From contig NZ_SCIN01000003.1 of NCBI RefSeq assembly GCF_004101245.1, positions 620,001 to 684,000 of the forward strand: 64,000 nt of DNA, written 5' to 3'. The notes beneath the pieces were generated by a model, which saw only the letters and a program-made list of their open reading frames with translations, made no database searches and was not told where the DNA came from. This document shows positions 27,401 to 35,525 of the stretch, one piece after another. Both the position numbers and the translations under genes were made by a program. The stretch comes from Sphingomonas sp. UV9 (GTDB taxonomy: Bacteria > Pseudomonadota > Alphaproteobacteria > Sphingomonadales > Sphingomonadaceae). How positions within the stretch are numbered: position 1 is the first letter of the stretch; each line of letters starts with the position of its first letter.

Positions 27401-27728
27401 AGTTCTGCGAGCTGACCGTGCTACGGAGCTGAGGCAGGTCGTTCAGAACGTCACCGATCGACACGCGGCCGGATGCGAAGATGTCCGCAGCGGTGACGGT
27501 CGTGATCGGATTGGGCGATTCGTCGTTGGCACGACGAATGCGCGACCCGGTGACGAGGATTTCCTCCGCCCCGGCGTCTTCCCCCTGCGTTACCTGGGTC
27601 GGCGTGGTTCCGTCTGCGTTGACCGGCGGCGAATTCGCGTCGGGAACGTCCTGTGCAACGGCAAGGCTGGGCAGAAGCGAAAGAGCGCCGACCAATGCGG
27701 TCGCGCCTAAAAAGCGAGCTAAGTTCAT
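24456..27728 (-). CDS. large TonB-dependent receptor
   Basis: A 1090-residue outer-membrane receptor of the long, oar/IroN-like class common in sphingomonads and xanthomonads. Signal peptide at residues 1-26 (ATALVGALSLLPSLAVAQ), TonB box region EEILVTGSRIRR, plug with SIGDVLNDLPQLRS, GLGTSRTLVLVNGRRHV and SGGNSAVYGSDAIAGVVNFV, then a long barrel ending GYVGVTAKF with the terminal Phe expected for BAM recognition. ATG 27728 is preceded by a GGGGGG ribosome site; an ATG seven codons upstream is possible. By eye the gene uses more A and T than the surrounding 65-70% GC genes. Substrate unknown; such receptors import peptides, glycans or metal chelates. Confidence 0.92.
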   Translation of the reverse strand: MNLARFLGATALVGALSLLPSLAVAQDVPDANSPPVNADGTTPTQVTQGEDAGAEEILVTGSRIRRANDESPNPITTVTAADIFASGRVSIGDVLNDLPQLRSTVSSQNSTSGLGVRGLNLLDLRGLGTSRTLVLVNGRRHVSSEIINNGNSPDINTFPTDLIEKIEVVSGGNSAVYGSDAIAGVVNFVLKENYDGLALHGQTGISKYGDAGNQYLSAVAGKNFADGRGNIAVNLEYAHQQDYYASGRPNLRQNDGFVIVDTDPAGAVNGSDSIPDRVFVRDIRSTTISTGGQVGIRYANTANAPCGVDSVGSSFTCAYLFQPNGSLTPQTGTRIGLGPNGSYVGGNGYTGREGQLLVLSPELNRYAVNLIGHFEVSPAFVPFVEAKYVRSEARGSQSGPFFSQGQTLADATSIAGFNDRSYVLTNPTGNGPVNREGIRLDNPYLDAGARATIAAQLTAAVNSGVNPNTGAAFGTTANGVALRNATLAQIAAGTYRFSSRRNYVDLGIRDENIRRETYRIVGGVRGDFNTDWHYELSANYGEHRERNVIQGNINRQRFLLANDSVRNASGQIVCRSQVTPAYAGTDRAGNPAVLAADVAACVPLNPFGDGSVSQAVRNYLTVTTEATGKATQFQGMGYISGDLSQLFELPGGPIAFSLGGEYRRETLSYDLDPVTQAGYAFYNAIPSFRSPAFEVKEAFGEISIPLVKDVPLLQELTINGSGRVADYKGSVGTVYAYGGGVNWRPIRDLMVRGSYSKSVRSPYLGDLYSAQSQNFTPAPNDPCSARNLATGSATRATNCAAAGAPAGYDYVYSSSLEIISGGNPQLEAETSKSYTIGGAFQPRFLPGLSITTDYYNITVDKVISAVTAQNILNLCYDSPTLNNPFCDLFQRAGAGGGPRGEIPFRVLEGSLLQTTANFAKLKATGIDTNIAYNHRFNWGEVSAKGIWTHVIQRDNFTNPADPSFKNTITGELGDPSDQFNISADVKIGKVSFGYSVRWIDKMYINTFEDFNGLNGLPPQNADYATIEKYPAVTYHDIRAGVDVNERFNAYFGVNNVSNKLPPFGLTGIGAGSAIYDNRGRFGYVGVTAKF

Positions 27729-27875
27729 GAAAACCCCCCATTTCGGCATTTGTGCCGTAATGGACGTACCGTGGCGCGAGGGGGGCAGTCGCGCAACGGT
27801 TTATTGCGGGTTCATGAACAGGGCGCCATTATTGAACGTGTCGTGTTACAAAGATGCAACAATTGGTAATAAAGC

Positions 27876-29063
27876 CTACCGTTCTATGCACATAGCGATT
27901 CCCATGCCGCCGCCGATGCACAGCGTCGCCAGCCCACGCTTCGCATCGCGCTTCTGCATCTCGTAGACCAGCGTCGTCAGGACGCGCGCGCCGCTCGCGC
28001 CGATCGGATGGCCGAGCGCGATCGCGCCGCCGTTGACGTTGACCTTCGCGGCGTCCCAACCGAGTTCCTTGCCGACCGACAGGGCTTGGGCGGCGAAGGC
28101 TTCGTTTGCTTCGATCAGGTCGAGGTCGGCGAGCGTCCAGCCGGCCTTCTCCAGCGCGCGCTTGGTCGCGGGGACGGGGCCGATTCCCATGATCGACGGG
28201 TCGACGCCGGCCGACGCCCAGCTCTTGATCGTCGCGAGGATGGTCGAGCCGCGGCGTTCGGCTTCGTCGCGGCGCATCATGACGAGCGCGGCGGCGCCGT
28301 CGTTGAGACCGCTGGCGTTGGCGGCGGTGACGGTGCCGTCCTTCTTGAACGCTGGCTTCACGCCCGAAACGCTCCCGATCGTCGCGCCGGCGCGGATGTA
28401 TTCGTCGTCGGCAACGACCGTGTCGCCCTTGCGGCCCTTGATCGTGACCGGGGCGATCTCGTCCTTGAACCTCCCCGAGCCGCGCGCGGCCTCGGCCTTG
28501 TTCTGCGAAGCGACCGAGAAGGCGTCCTGTTCGCCGCGCGTGACCTGGTATTGCTCGGCGAGATTCTCGGCGGTGATGCCCATGTGATAGCCGTTGAAGA
28601 CGTCGGTCAGGCCGTCGCTGACCATCGTGTCGACGAGGCTGAGACTGCCCATCTTCTGGCCGGCGCGGATCGACTGGGCGTGCGCAGAAAGCGACATCGA
28701 TTCCTGGCCGCCGGCGACGACGATCGTCGCGTCGCCGGTCTTGATCGCCTGTGCCGCAAGCGCGACCGCGCGCAGGCCCGAGCCGCAGACCTGGTTGACG
28801 CCCCAGGCGGGGACTTCCTTGGGGACGCCGGCGGCCATCGACGCCTGGCGCGCGGGGTTCTGGCCTTGGGCGGCGGTGAGGACCTGGCCGAGAATGACTT
28901 CGGAGACGTCCTCGCCGGCGACGCCCGCCTGTTCGAGCGCGGCTTCGATCGCGATGCGGCCGAGTTCGTGGGCCGGCGTCGTCGCGAACGCGCCGAGGAA
29001 GCTGCCGACGGGGGTGCGCTTGGCGGCGGTGATAACGACGTCAGTTGGAAGCAGGTCGGTCAT
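27876..29063 (-). CDS. phaA: acetyl-CoA C-acetyltransferase (thiolase)
   Basis: Biosynthetic thiolase condensing two acetyl-CoA to acetoacetyl-CoA. The 395-residue protein has the acyl-carrier Cys93 in [11 protein letters not shown], the His of [14 protein letters not shown] and the second Cys in LCIGGGMG, a complete active site. Length and sequence style match PhaA/AtoB. It lies upstream in transcription order of nothing else on this strand, but 33 bases after the PhaC-like gene, which strongly suggests a polyhydroxybutyrate operon. A purely catabolic thiolase role is also possible. Confidence 0.92.
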   Translation of the reverse strand: MTDLLPTDVVITAAKRTPVGSFLGAFATTPAHELGRIAIEAALEQAGVAGEDVSEVILGQVLTAAQGQNPARQASMAAGVPKEVPAWGVNQVCGSGLRAVALAAQAIKTGDATIVVAGGQESMSLSAHAQSIRAGQKMGSLSLVDTMVSDGLTDVFNGYHMGITAENLAEQYQVTRGEQDAFSVASQNKAEAARGSGRFKDEIAPVTIKGRKGDTVVADDEYIRAGATIGSVSGVKPAFKKDGTVTAANASGLNDGAAALVMMRRDEAERRGSTILATIKSWASAGVDPSIMGIGPVPATKRALEKAGWTLADLDLIEANEAFAAQALSVGKELGWDAAKVNVNGGAIALGHPIGASGARVLTTLVYEMQKRDAKRGLATLCIGGGMGIAMCIER

Positions 29064-29096
29064 GTCGGAATCCTCTATGGTTGGACCCCATGTAGG

Positions 29097-30155
29097 TCAG
29101 CGGAGCGCGGCGATCCAGTTGGCGAGCGGTTCCCAGAGGCGCGCGCGCGCGGAACGGCCGACGATCATGCCGACATGGCCGGCGCCGAGATCGCGACGGT
29201 CGGCGAAGCCGATCGCGGTTGCGGCGGGGACGATGCGGTCGCTGAGCGAGACGAACTCGACGGTCGGGCAGGGGAGTGCGAGCGGATCGACCGGGGTGCC
29301 GGCGATGATCCAGCCACCTTTGCCGGGAAGGTCGTCGGCGATGCAGTTGTCGAACAGCGACGCGGCGGCGGCGTAGGGGAGGGGGGCGCCGGCATTCGCC
29401 CAATCCTCGAGTCGGACGAACGCGCGCGCCGCGTCGCTGTCGGGGGCGAGGTCGGCAAAGGCTTCGTATTTGGCGATCGTGCGCGCTGGGTCGAGTTGCC
29501 AGAAGCCGGCTTGGAGAACTTCCATCGGGAGCACGCCGAGCATCGCGGCTGCGGGCTGGACCGCAGCCCAGGTTGCAGCAAGTGTCGCGCGGCCTTCGCC
29601 ATAGCCGGTGAAGTGCCACGGCGCGGCGATGGTCGCGACGCCGGCCGTAGCGGTGATCGCGGCGGCACCGATCGCCAGCGTCCCGCCGAGGCAATAGCCG
29701 ACCAGCACCGACGGTTCGTCCAGCTCCCGCAGCAACGGCACGAGCAGATGCTCGACATGCGCCGCCAGATCGAGGTCGCGGTCCTCAGAGCCGGGCGCTC
29801 CCCAATCGACCAGCCATGCGTGAAAACCTTGTGCGGCGATCCACCGCACCAGCGAAGTCTCAGGCGAATGATCGAGGATTTCGGGGGGATTTATCAGCGA
29901 CGGGACGAACACGACGGGGCGTCCGATGCCCCCGTAATCGCGCAGCGAAACCCGCCCCGCGCGGTGGATCGCCGGCCTCGGATCGGGTCGCTGCTCTCGT
30001 GGTGCGGCCTGATAGGCACGCAATCCGGCCAGCGCGCGGGCCATCCGTTCGGGCGATGCTGCGGTCTCGCTGTTTAGCACGTTGAGGAACAAGGGTAAGG
30101 GCCTCGGTCCTTGTTGCGGTGCGTCATCAAAGACTGTAGCCTCCGTTTCAAACAT
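29097..30155 (-). CDS. PhaC-like poly(3-hydroxyalkanoate) synthase family protein
   Basis: A 352-residue alpha/beta protein with the synthase lipase-like box GYCLGG (Cys155), LVDWGAPG, then Asp in LSDRIVP and His in GAGHVGMIVG, the Cys-Asp-His triad order of PHA synthases. The length fits the short class III PhaC rather than the near-600-residue class I enzyme, but no PhaE partner is visible, so activity as a stand-alone synthase is unproven. ATG 30155 lies only 14 bases from the divergent phaR start; TTG 30092, behind a GAGG, is a realistic alternative that would leave promoter space. Confidence 0.78.
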   Translation of the reverse strand: MFETEATVFDDAPQQGPRPLPLFLNVLNSETAASPERMARALAGLRAYQAAPREQRPDPRPAIHRAGRVSLRDYGGIGRPVVFVPSLINPPEILDHSPETSLVRWIAAQGFHAWLVDWGAPGSEDRDLDLAAHVEHLLVPLLRELDEPSVLVGYCLGGTLAIGAAAITATAGVATIAAPWHFTGYGEGRATLAATWAAVQPAAAMLGVLPMEVLQAGFWQLDPARTIAKYEAFADLAPDSDAARAFVRLEDWANAGAPLPYAAAASLFDNCIADDLPGKGGWIIAGTPVDPLALPCPTVEFVSLSDRIVPAATAIGFADRRDLGAGHVGMIVGRSARARLWEPLANWIAALR

Positions 30156-30169
30156 AAGACGGGGGATCC

Positions 30170-30706
30170 ATGAAGAAGCAACCGGCGGCCGACGGAATCG
30201 TCATCATCAAGAAGTACGCCAACCGGCGGCTCTATAATACCGAGACCTCATCCTACATCACGCTCGATCATCTGGCGACGATGACCCGCGAGGGCCGCGA
30301 CTTCAAGGTGGTCGACGCGAAGACCGACGAGGACATCACGCACAACGTCCTGACGCAGATCATCATGGAGGAGGAGAGCCGCGGCGAGACGATGATGCCG
30401 GTGAATTTCCTGCGCCAGCTGATCTCGATGTATGGCGACTCGATGCAGACGATGGTGCCGGGGTATCTCGAAGCGTCGATGGACAGCTTCCGCCGCAACC
30501 ACGATCAGTTCAAGTCCGCGGTCGAGGGCGCATTCGCCAACTCGCCGTTCGCCGATCTGGCCAAGCGCAATCTTGCGATGTTCGACGTCGCCACCCAGGC
30601 GATAAACCCGGCCACCCCCGCGCCTGCCGCCAGCAAGGACGACGAGATCGCGGCGCTGCGCACCGAACTCGCCAAATTGCAGGAAAAGGTCGAGAAGCTC
30701 GGCTGA
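30170..30706 (+). CDS. phaR: polyhydroxyalkanoate synthesis repressor PhaR
   Basis: DNA-binding regulator that senses PHA granules and represses phasin and synthesis genes. The 178-residue protein begins with the PHB_acc_N DNA-binding domain, VIIKKYANRRLYNTETSSYITL (residues 10-31), followed by the PHB_acc segment MMPVNFLRQLISMYGDSMQTMVPGYLE, which is highly conserved in the family, and ends with an Ala/Pro linker and a short coiled coil. It is divergent to the PhaC-like and thiolase genes. The tiny gap suggests it binds there and controls both sides. Confidence 0.96.
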   Translation: MKKQPAADGIVIIKKYANRRLYNTETSSYITLDHLATMTREGRDFKVVDAKTDEDITHNVLTQIIMEEESRGETMMPVNFLRQLISMYGDSMQTMVPGYLEASMDSFRRNHDQFKSAVEGAFANSPFADLAKRNLAMFDVATQAINPATPAPAASKDDEIAALRTELAKLQEKVEKLG

Positions 30707-30722
30707 CCGGGCGGGCTGACCG

Positions 30723-30908
30723 ATGGGGCCGGTATTGTGGAGTGCGAGTGGCGGCCTGGCCGCGCTGGCGGTCGTCGCCGGGTTCGGCGAGCGACGCAGG
30801 CGACGGCGGCGCGATCCGGATTCGGTCGGCTGGGTGGACTGGCCGACCGTGCAGATGCTCGCGCTGATCGCCTTGGCCGTCACGGTCGGGCTGGCATTCA
30901 AGACCTGA
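30723..30908 (+). CDS. small membrane protein (61 residues)
   Basis: Begins with a short hydrophobic stretch (residues 3-20, WSASGGLAALAVVAGFG), then a run of arginines (GERRRRRRRDPD), then a clear membrane helix (residues 41-58, TVQMLALIALAVTVGLAF). The Arg cluster predicts a cytoplasmic loop with both termini outside. ATG 30723 lies 16 bases after phaR, so the two are likely cotranscribed. No known domain. Function unknown; association with PHA granules or the membrane is only a guess from position. Confidence 0.65.
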   Translation: MGPVLWSASGGLAALAVVAGFGERRRRRRRDPDSVGWVDWPTVQMLALIALAVTVGLAFKT

Positions 30909-30923
30909 GCGTTCCGTACGGCG

Positions 30924-32366
30924 TCACCGGCGCGTGTCGGTACGCAGACGATAGACGCTCTGGGGCAACTCGCCGATCTTCACCGAACCGACCAGCCGAT
31001 AACGCGCGGCGATCGCGCGCAGTACCAGCGCCTGGGTCGCCAGGTTCGTACTCGGTTTGGGCGCGCGCAGGACGATCACGCCCGGACGTGCCGCGATCAG
31101 CCGCGTGACTTCGACGACCGGATCGATCCCCGTACCATGCGACTCGGTCGTCTGGCCGAGATGGCTGCGAAAGATATAGGCCGTCGGCAGGCAGGATCGG
31201 GTGAGGAAATAGAGGATCGGTTCGCTGCCATACGCGAACATGCAGCCTCGCGGGTGTTGGCCGATCAGCTGGACGAGTTGGGCGATCTGCCATGCGTTGC
31301 CGCGCCGTCCGACGCGGACGCTCGTCAGGATGGTCGCGGCGAGCGCACCGAATGCGAGTACGGCGGCAAGCCGAAATACGGCCGTGCGGACGGTTGGCCC
31401 GGCGAGTCCCGTGCCGGCGGCGACCGACAGCGGCAGCGCGAGTGGCAGCATGTAGAGCAGCTCGAACGTGTGCATGATCAGGATCGCGATCACCGCGGCG
31501 ACGACCCATCCGAGCGCGAAGCTGCCGGCCCGTCGGCCGCGCCACGCCAGCCAGGCGAGCGGCACGCTGAGGCCGATCCCGCCGAGCAGCTTCAGGAGAT
31601 TGGAGAACAGCGTGTCGTCGTCCTGCTGCCCGAAGATCGAGAGGAAATTGGCGAAGACGAAGGCGTCGCCGTGGCCGGCCGCGGCATAGACGGCCCAGGC
31701 AAGCGCGGTCGGCAGCAGTGCCGCTGCGATCCACAGGCCCGCGTCGGCCGCCAGTCGGCCGATCGATCGGCCATCGCGATGCGCGGTCCACACCAGCGTC
31801 AGGCCGAAGAAGATCCCCTCGAACATCGCGGTGTACTTGATCTGCATCGCGATGCCGACCAGCAGCATCGCCCCTGCGCCGCGCAGGCTGATATGCCGCT
31901 GGTCGCGCGTCGTATCGAGCACCAGCAGCGCCGCCGCTGCCATCAGGGCGTTGCCCCATACCGCCGACTGTCCGCCCGCGCCGTCGAACACGATGATCCA
32001 GACGAGGTAGATCAGCCCCGCGCCCAGGCTTGCCACCGGGCTCGTGGCCACGGGGCAGAGGCGGTCGACGATCCGAACGACGAGCCATGCGGTGCCCGCA
32101 ACAACGAGCGTCGCGGCAAGCTGGTACATCACTATGCCATCGCCGCCGACGCTGCGGATGGCAGCGAAGATCAGGAACAGCCCGACCGGCTTGCGATCGA
32201 AGATGTCGACGAACGGCCATGCGCCGTGCAGCAGGCGATCGCCGACCAGCAGGTAGAATTGCTCGTCGCTATGGATCACCGGGTTGCCGAAGAACGGGCT
32301 GCGGAGGGCAAGGGCAATGAGGAGCAGGACGATCGCCTGCCCCGGTCGGTGACGCAGACTAAACAT
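30924..32366 (-). CDS. GT39/ArnT-like membrane glycosyltransferase
   Basis: A 480-residue polytopic protein with about eleven hydrophobic segments. The first periplasmic loop has HSDEQFYLLVGDRLLHG and FDRKPVG, placing an acidic DE pair where ArnT/PMT-type enzymes hold their catalytic residues, and the C-terminal part is a soluble periplasmic domain. Such enzymes move a sugar from a polyprenyl-phosphate donor to a lipid or protein acceptor. Donor and acceptor cannot be read from the sequence. It stops seven bases... of the protease-like gene upstream on the same strand (start 33591, stop 32374), so the two probably form one operon. Confidence 0.8.
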   Translation of the reverse strand: MFSLRHRPGQAIVLLLIALALRSPFFGNPVIHSDEQFYLLVGDRLLHGAWPFVDIFDRKPVGLFLIFAAIRSVGGDGIVMYQLAATLVVAGTAWLVVRIVDRLCPVATSPVASLGAGLIYLVWIIVFDGAGGQSAVWGNALMAAAALLVLDTTRDQRHISLRGAGAMLLVGIAMQIKYTAMFEGIFFGLTLVWTAHRDGRSIGRLAADAGLWIAAALLPTALAWAVYAAAGHGDAFVFANFLSIFGQQDDDTLFSNLLKLLGGIGLSVPLAWLAWRGRRAGSFALGWVVAAVIAILIMHTFELLYMLPLALPLSVAAGTGLAGPTVRTAVFRLAAVLAFGALAATILTSVRVGRRGNAWQIAQLVQLIGQHPRGCMFAYGSEPILYFLTRSCLPTAYIFRSHLGQTTESHGTGIDPVVEVTRLIAARPGVIVLRAPKPSTNLATQALVLRAIAARYRLVGSVKIGELPQSVYRLRTDTRR

Positions 32367-32373
32367 GATCGTC

Positions 32374-33591
32374 CTAATAAAAATGCGTCAGTTCGAGCTT
32401 GCGGGTCGTGCCGTCGCACAGGCCGAGCGTCACGACACGGCCGGGGGTGCCGGCCGACCATGATGTCAGCGGGCTCGTGGGATAATCGGTCGGGATCGGT
32501 ACGCCGTCGATCGCGCAGATCATGTCGCCGTCCTTCCAGCCGGTCGCTTCGGCGGGCCCGCCGCGCATGACGTGCAGGACCTTCAGTCGATCCGGTTCGG
32601 CGCCGACGAGCAGCCCGCTGGTCGACCGGAGCGGCGCCGTGTCGGCCGTCGGGCCGCGGCTGAGCACCATGCGGCGCGCGCCGGGATCGAGCAGCACGCG
32701 GTAATTCTGGAGGAAGCCCGATCCGATCCGACCCGCAGTGCCGATCGCCTGCGAGAAGCCGCCGGCGGGTTCGATCCGGACTTCGGTGGCGCGCGCAGTC
32801 ATCGTGCCGACGCGGAGATCGGGGACGATCGCCAGGCCGCTGATTGCCGGTCCGGCGAGCCCGAACGCGATCGCGGTGGTGACGCGCAGGTCCTTCAGGC
32901 CGGCCGCCTGCCAACCGGCGGCGGTGACGGTGATCGAGGATCCATCGCCGGTATCGACGACGACCGGCGCCAGCCGCCGGTTGCCGAGCGTGATCGCGCT
33001 TTCGTAGACGCTGCGTTCGGTGGAGACGCGGAGCGGCGCGGTCTCGCCCTTGAACGGGAGGCGGCCGGAACGGAGCAGGCGGAAGCGCTTGGCGGCATAG
33101 TCGATATCGAGCGCGTGACCGGCGAGCATGTCGGCGCCGACCAGCAGGTCGACCGCGGACGCGCTGCCGGTGGCGATCGCCGGCAGGTCGGCGACGGTCA
33201 CGCCGCCGCCGGTCCGAGCAAGGCCACCGAGCGCGACGGTACGGGTCGGCATCCAGCCCAGCGCGACCGATCCGCCGATCGCGGTCGCGCTGCCGCCGGC
33301 GACCAGCTTGGCGGTGTCGACCGCGGGGGAGGCCTTGGCGAGCAACGTATAGCTGACGCCGGTATCGAGGATCGCGGTGACGTTGCGGCCGTCGATCTGC
33401 ATCGTGAAGCGGATCTGGTTACCGGGGGTCAGGTCGAACGGGATCCAGCGGGCTTCGGCGTCGGTCGCGAGATGATAGACGCCGCGGTCGCGCGCGGCGG
33501 GGGAGATGGCGGCCGGCGCAGACGCAGGTTCGCGCGCGGAGACGAACAGGACCGCGATCAGCGGGACGAGGGCGAAAAGGGCGCTGCGCAT
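32374..33591 (-). CDS. retropepsin-like aspartyl protease with C-terminal PDZ domain
   Basis: A 405-residue secreted or membrane-tethered protein: hydrophobic signal segment at residues 5-19 (LFALVPLIAVLFVSA), then two aspartyl-protease-like lobes with Asp76 in AILDTGVSYTLL and Asp213 in VVDTGDGSSI, and a PDZ-like end at about 320-400 (LHVMRGGPAEATGWKDGDMICAIDG). The first lobe has the full DTG; in the second lobe DTG is also present, so it may form a pseudo-dimeric active site. Start ATG 33591 places the signal segment first. It lies eight bases upstream of the membrane glycosyltransferase on the same strand. Confidence 0.82.
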   Translation of the reverse strand: MRSALFALVPLIAVLFVSAREPASAPAAISPAARDRGVYHLATDAEARWIPFDLTPGNQIRFTMQIDGRNVTAILDTGVSYTLLAKASPAVDTAKLVAGGSATAIGGSVALGWMPTRTVALGGLARTGGGVTVADLPAIATGSASAVDLLVGADMLAGHALDIDYAAKRFRLLRSGRLPFKGETAPLRVSTERSVYESAITLGNRRLAPVVVDTGDGSSITVTAAGWQAAGLKDLRVTTAIAFGLAGPAISGLAIVPDLRVGTMTARATEVRIEPAGGFSQAIGTAGRIGSGFLQNYRVLLDPGARRMVLSRGPTADTAPLRSTSGLLVGAEPDRLKVLHVMRGGPAEATGWKDGDMICAIDGVPIPTDYPTSPLTSWSAGTPGRVVTLGLCDGTTRKLELTHFY

Positions 33592-33713
33592 GTAGGGGTG
33601 GTCCCTAGCGGGTCGCGGGGGCGGTACAAGCCGGCGCGTCGCCGAACCGGGGTCGAGACCCGACGAAGGTCGACGCAGCCCCCCGATAAAGGCGTGCGAA
33701 ATCGCCAAGAGCC

Positions 33714-33819
33714 CCACCCCGGCGAAGGCCGGGGCCCAATTGGGGGACGGGGATCACTGCGGGCAGCGCTCCGTTACCGCGACCTTTCCACTTGGGCCCC
33801 GGCCTTCGCCAGGGTGGCG
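33714..33819. repeat. two-armed repeat, family B
   Basis: CCACCCCGGCGAAGGCCGGGG-CCCAATTGGG facing CCACTTGGGCCCCGG-CCTTCGCCAGGGTGG, with CGCTCCGTTACCGCGACCTT in the right half. It lies in the 262-base gap between the aspartyl protease gene and cpaF; nothing else is recognisable in that gap. Confidence 0.85.
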
Positions 33820-33853
33820 GTCGGAAGACATAGCTCAGTGAATGAACGATCCC

Positions 33854-35389
33854 CTACAGGCACGCCTCCAGATACGCCTGGTCGAAGCCGAACTGCTTGG
33901 CCTTCTCCAGCGTGTACGGCCTGAGGCCCATCGACCGGTATTCGCCCAGGATCTTCCCGTCCGCCGACTCGTCCAAATACTCGAACTTGAACAGTTCCTG
34001 CGTGACGATCACCGGGCCCTCCATGCCGATTACCTCGGTGATGTTGGTGACCCTACGCGAGCCGTCGCGCAGGCGCTTCACCTGGATGATCAGCTCGACC
34101 GAATCGGCGATCTGGCGCGAGATGGCTTCCTTGGGCACCTTGATGTCCGACATCATCACCATGTTCTCCATGCGGGCCAGCGCCTCGCGCGGGGAGTTGG
34201 CGTGGAGCGTGCACATCGAGCCGTCGTGGCCGGTGTTCATGGCCGCGAGCATGTCGAAACACTCGGAGCCACGAATTTCGCCCAGGATGATGCGGTCAGG
34301 CCGCATACGCAGCGCGTTCTTGACGAGATCGCGGATGCTGATCTCGCCCTGACCCTCGAGGTTGGCGGGGCGGGTTTCGAGCGGCAGCCAGTGCGGCTGT
34401 TGCAGACGAAGCTCGGCGGCGTCCTCGATCGTCAGCACGCGCTCGCCGGGGTCGATCATCTTCGACAGCGCGTTGAGCATCGTCGTCTTGCCCGAGCCGG
34501 TACCGCCTGAGATGACGACGTTGAACCGCGATGCCCCCGCGATCTTCAGCGCGGTCGCCATCTTGGGGCTCATGCTGCCAAACCCGGCCATCATGTCGAG
34601 CGTGATCGGTTTCGCCGAGAATTTACGGATCGAGATCGCGGTGCCGCGCAAGCTGAGCGGCGGGACGATCACGTTGACGCGGGAGCCGTCCTTCAGGCGG
34701 GCATCGGCGAGCGGCGAGGTCTGGTCGACGCGGCGGCCGACCGAATTGACGATCCGCTGCGCGATCTGGAACAGATGCTCCTCGTCGCGGAACTGGATCG
34801 GTGCGAGCTCGAGCTTGCCCTTGCGCTCGACATAGGTCTGGTCGGGGCCGTTCACCATGATGTCGGTGATGTTCGGATCGGCCAGCAGCTCCTCCAGCGG
34901 CCCGAGCCCGAGCAGCTCGTCGACCAGCACCTTTTCCAGCGCGAACTGTTCGCGGCGGTTGAGAGTCAGCTTCAGCTCGGCGAGCACTTCGCCGATGATC
35001 GGGCGGAATTCCTCGGCCAGCTCGTCCTTGTTGAGCGTCGCCGCCGCCTCCGGATCGACGCGTTCGAGCAGGCGCGGGAGGACCTGTTCCTTGATCTTGT
35101 GGATCGACTGTTCGAAGCCCTCGGTCCGGCTGTTGCCGGCTTCCCCGCTCGCATTCTGACGATCGGAGAGCCGCTGCATTGCGTCCATCTGCGTGCCGGG
35201 CATCGTACCCGGCCCGAAGCCATCGATCTCACCGGGCATCGGCAACGAGTCGATCGGCGGGAACTGAGAACCGCCTTCCGGCTCTGGCCGCGGCGCGGAG
35301 CTACCCCCTTGCATCGGGCGGGCGACGCCGAATGCGGGCCGGGCCGCTTGCCCCCCGCTGATGCCGTTACGACGCCCGAATGCGCTCAT
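33854..35389 (-). CDS. cpaF: CpaF/TadA-type secretion ATPase
   Basis: Hexameric ATPase of type IV/Tad pilus assembly systems, 511 residues. The N-terminal 90 residues are disordered and Gly/Pro-rich; residues 95-200 are the helical N domain ([19 protein letters not shown]). Walker [11 protein letters not shown] is at 295-303, followed by [11 protein letters not shown], an Asp box [15 protein letters not shown] and the His box in [15 protein letters not shown]. Start ATG 35389 was preferred to the TTG two codons upstream. No other cpa/tad gene is in the window, so its pilus partners would have to be elsewhere. Confidence 0.93.
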   Translation of the reverse strand: MSAFGRRNGISGGQAARPAFGVARPMQGGSSAPRPEPEGGSQFPPIDSLPMPGEIDGFGPGTMPGTQMDAMQRLSDRQNASGEAGNSRTEGFEQSIHKIKEQVLPRLLERVDPEAAATLNKDELAEEFRPIIGEVLAELKLTLNRREQFALEKVLVDELLGLGPLEELLADPNITDIMVNGPDQTYVERKGKLELAPIQFRDEEHLFQIAQRIVNSVGRRVDQTSPLADARLKDGSRVNVIVPPLSLRGTAISIRKFSAKPITLDMMAGFGSMSPKMATALKIAGASRFNVVISGGTGSGKTTMLNALSKMIDPGERVLTIEDAAELRLQQPHWLPLETRPANLEGQGEISIRDLVKNALRMRPDRIILGEIRGSECFDMLAAMNTGHDGSMCTLHANSPREALARMENMVMMSDIKVPKEAISRQIADSVELIIQVKRLRDGSRRVTNITEVIGMEGPVIVTQELFKFEYLDESADGKILGEYRSMGLRPYTLEKAKQFGFDQAYLEACL

Positions 35390-35525
35390 GCCCAAATCCC
35401 CGGATGATTGCCCAAGGGGTTAGGCGCCAAGGCTTGATAATTCGCTAACCAAACCGGACGGGCGGGGAGCGTCCGATAAGCGCCCAAGGGTTGATCGCCA
35501 CCGCGAACTCCCCGAAGGCTGGCGC

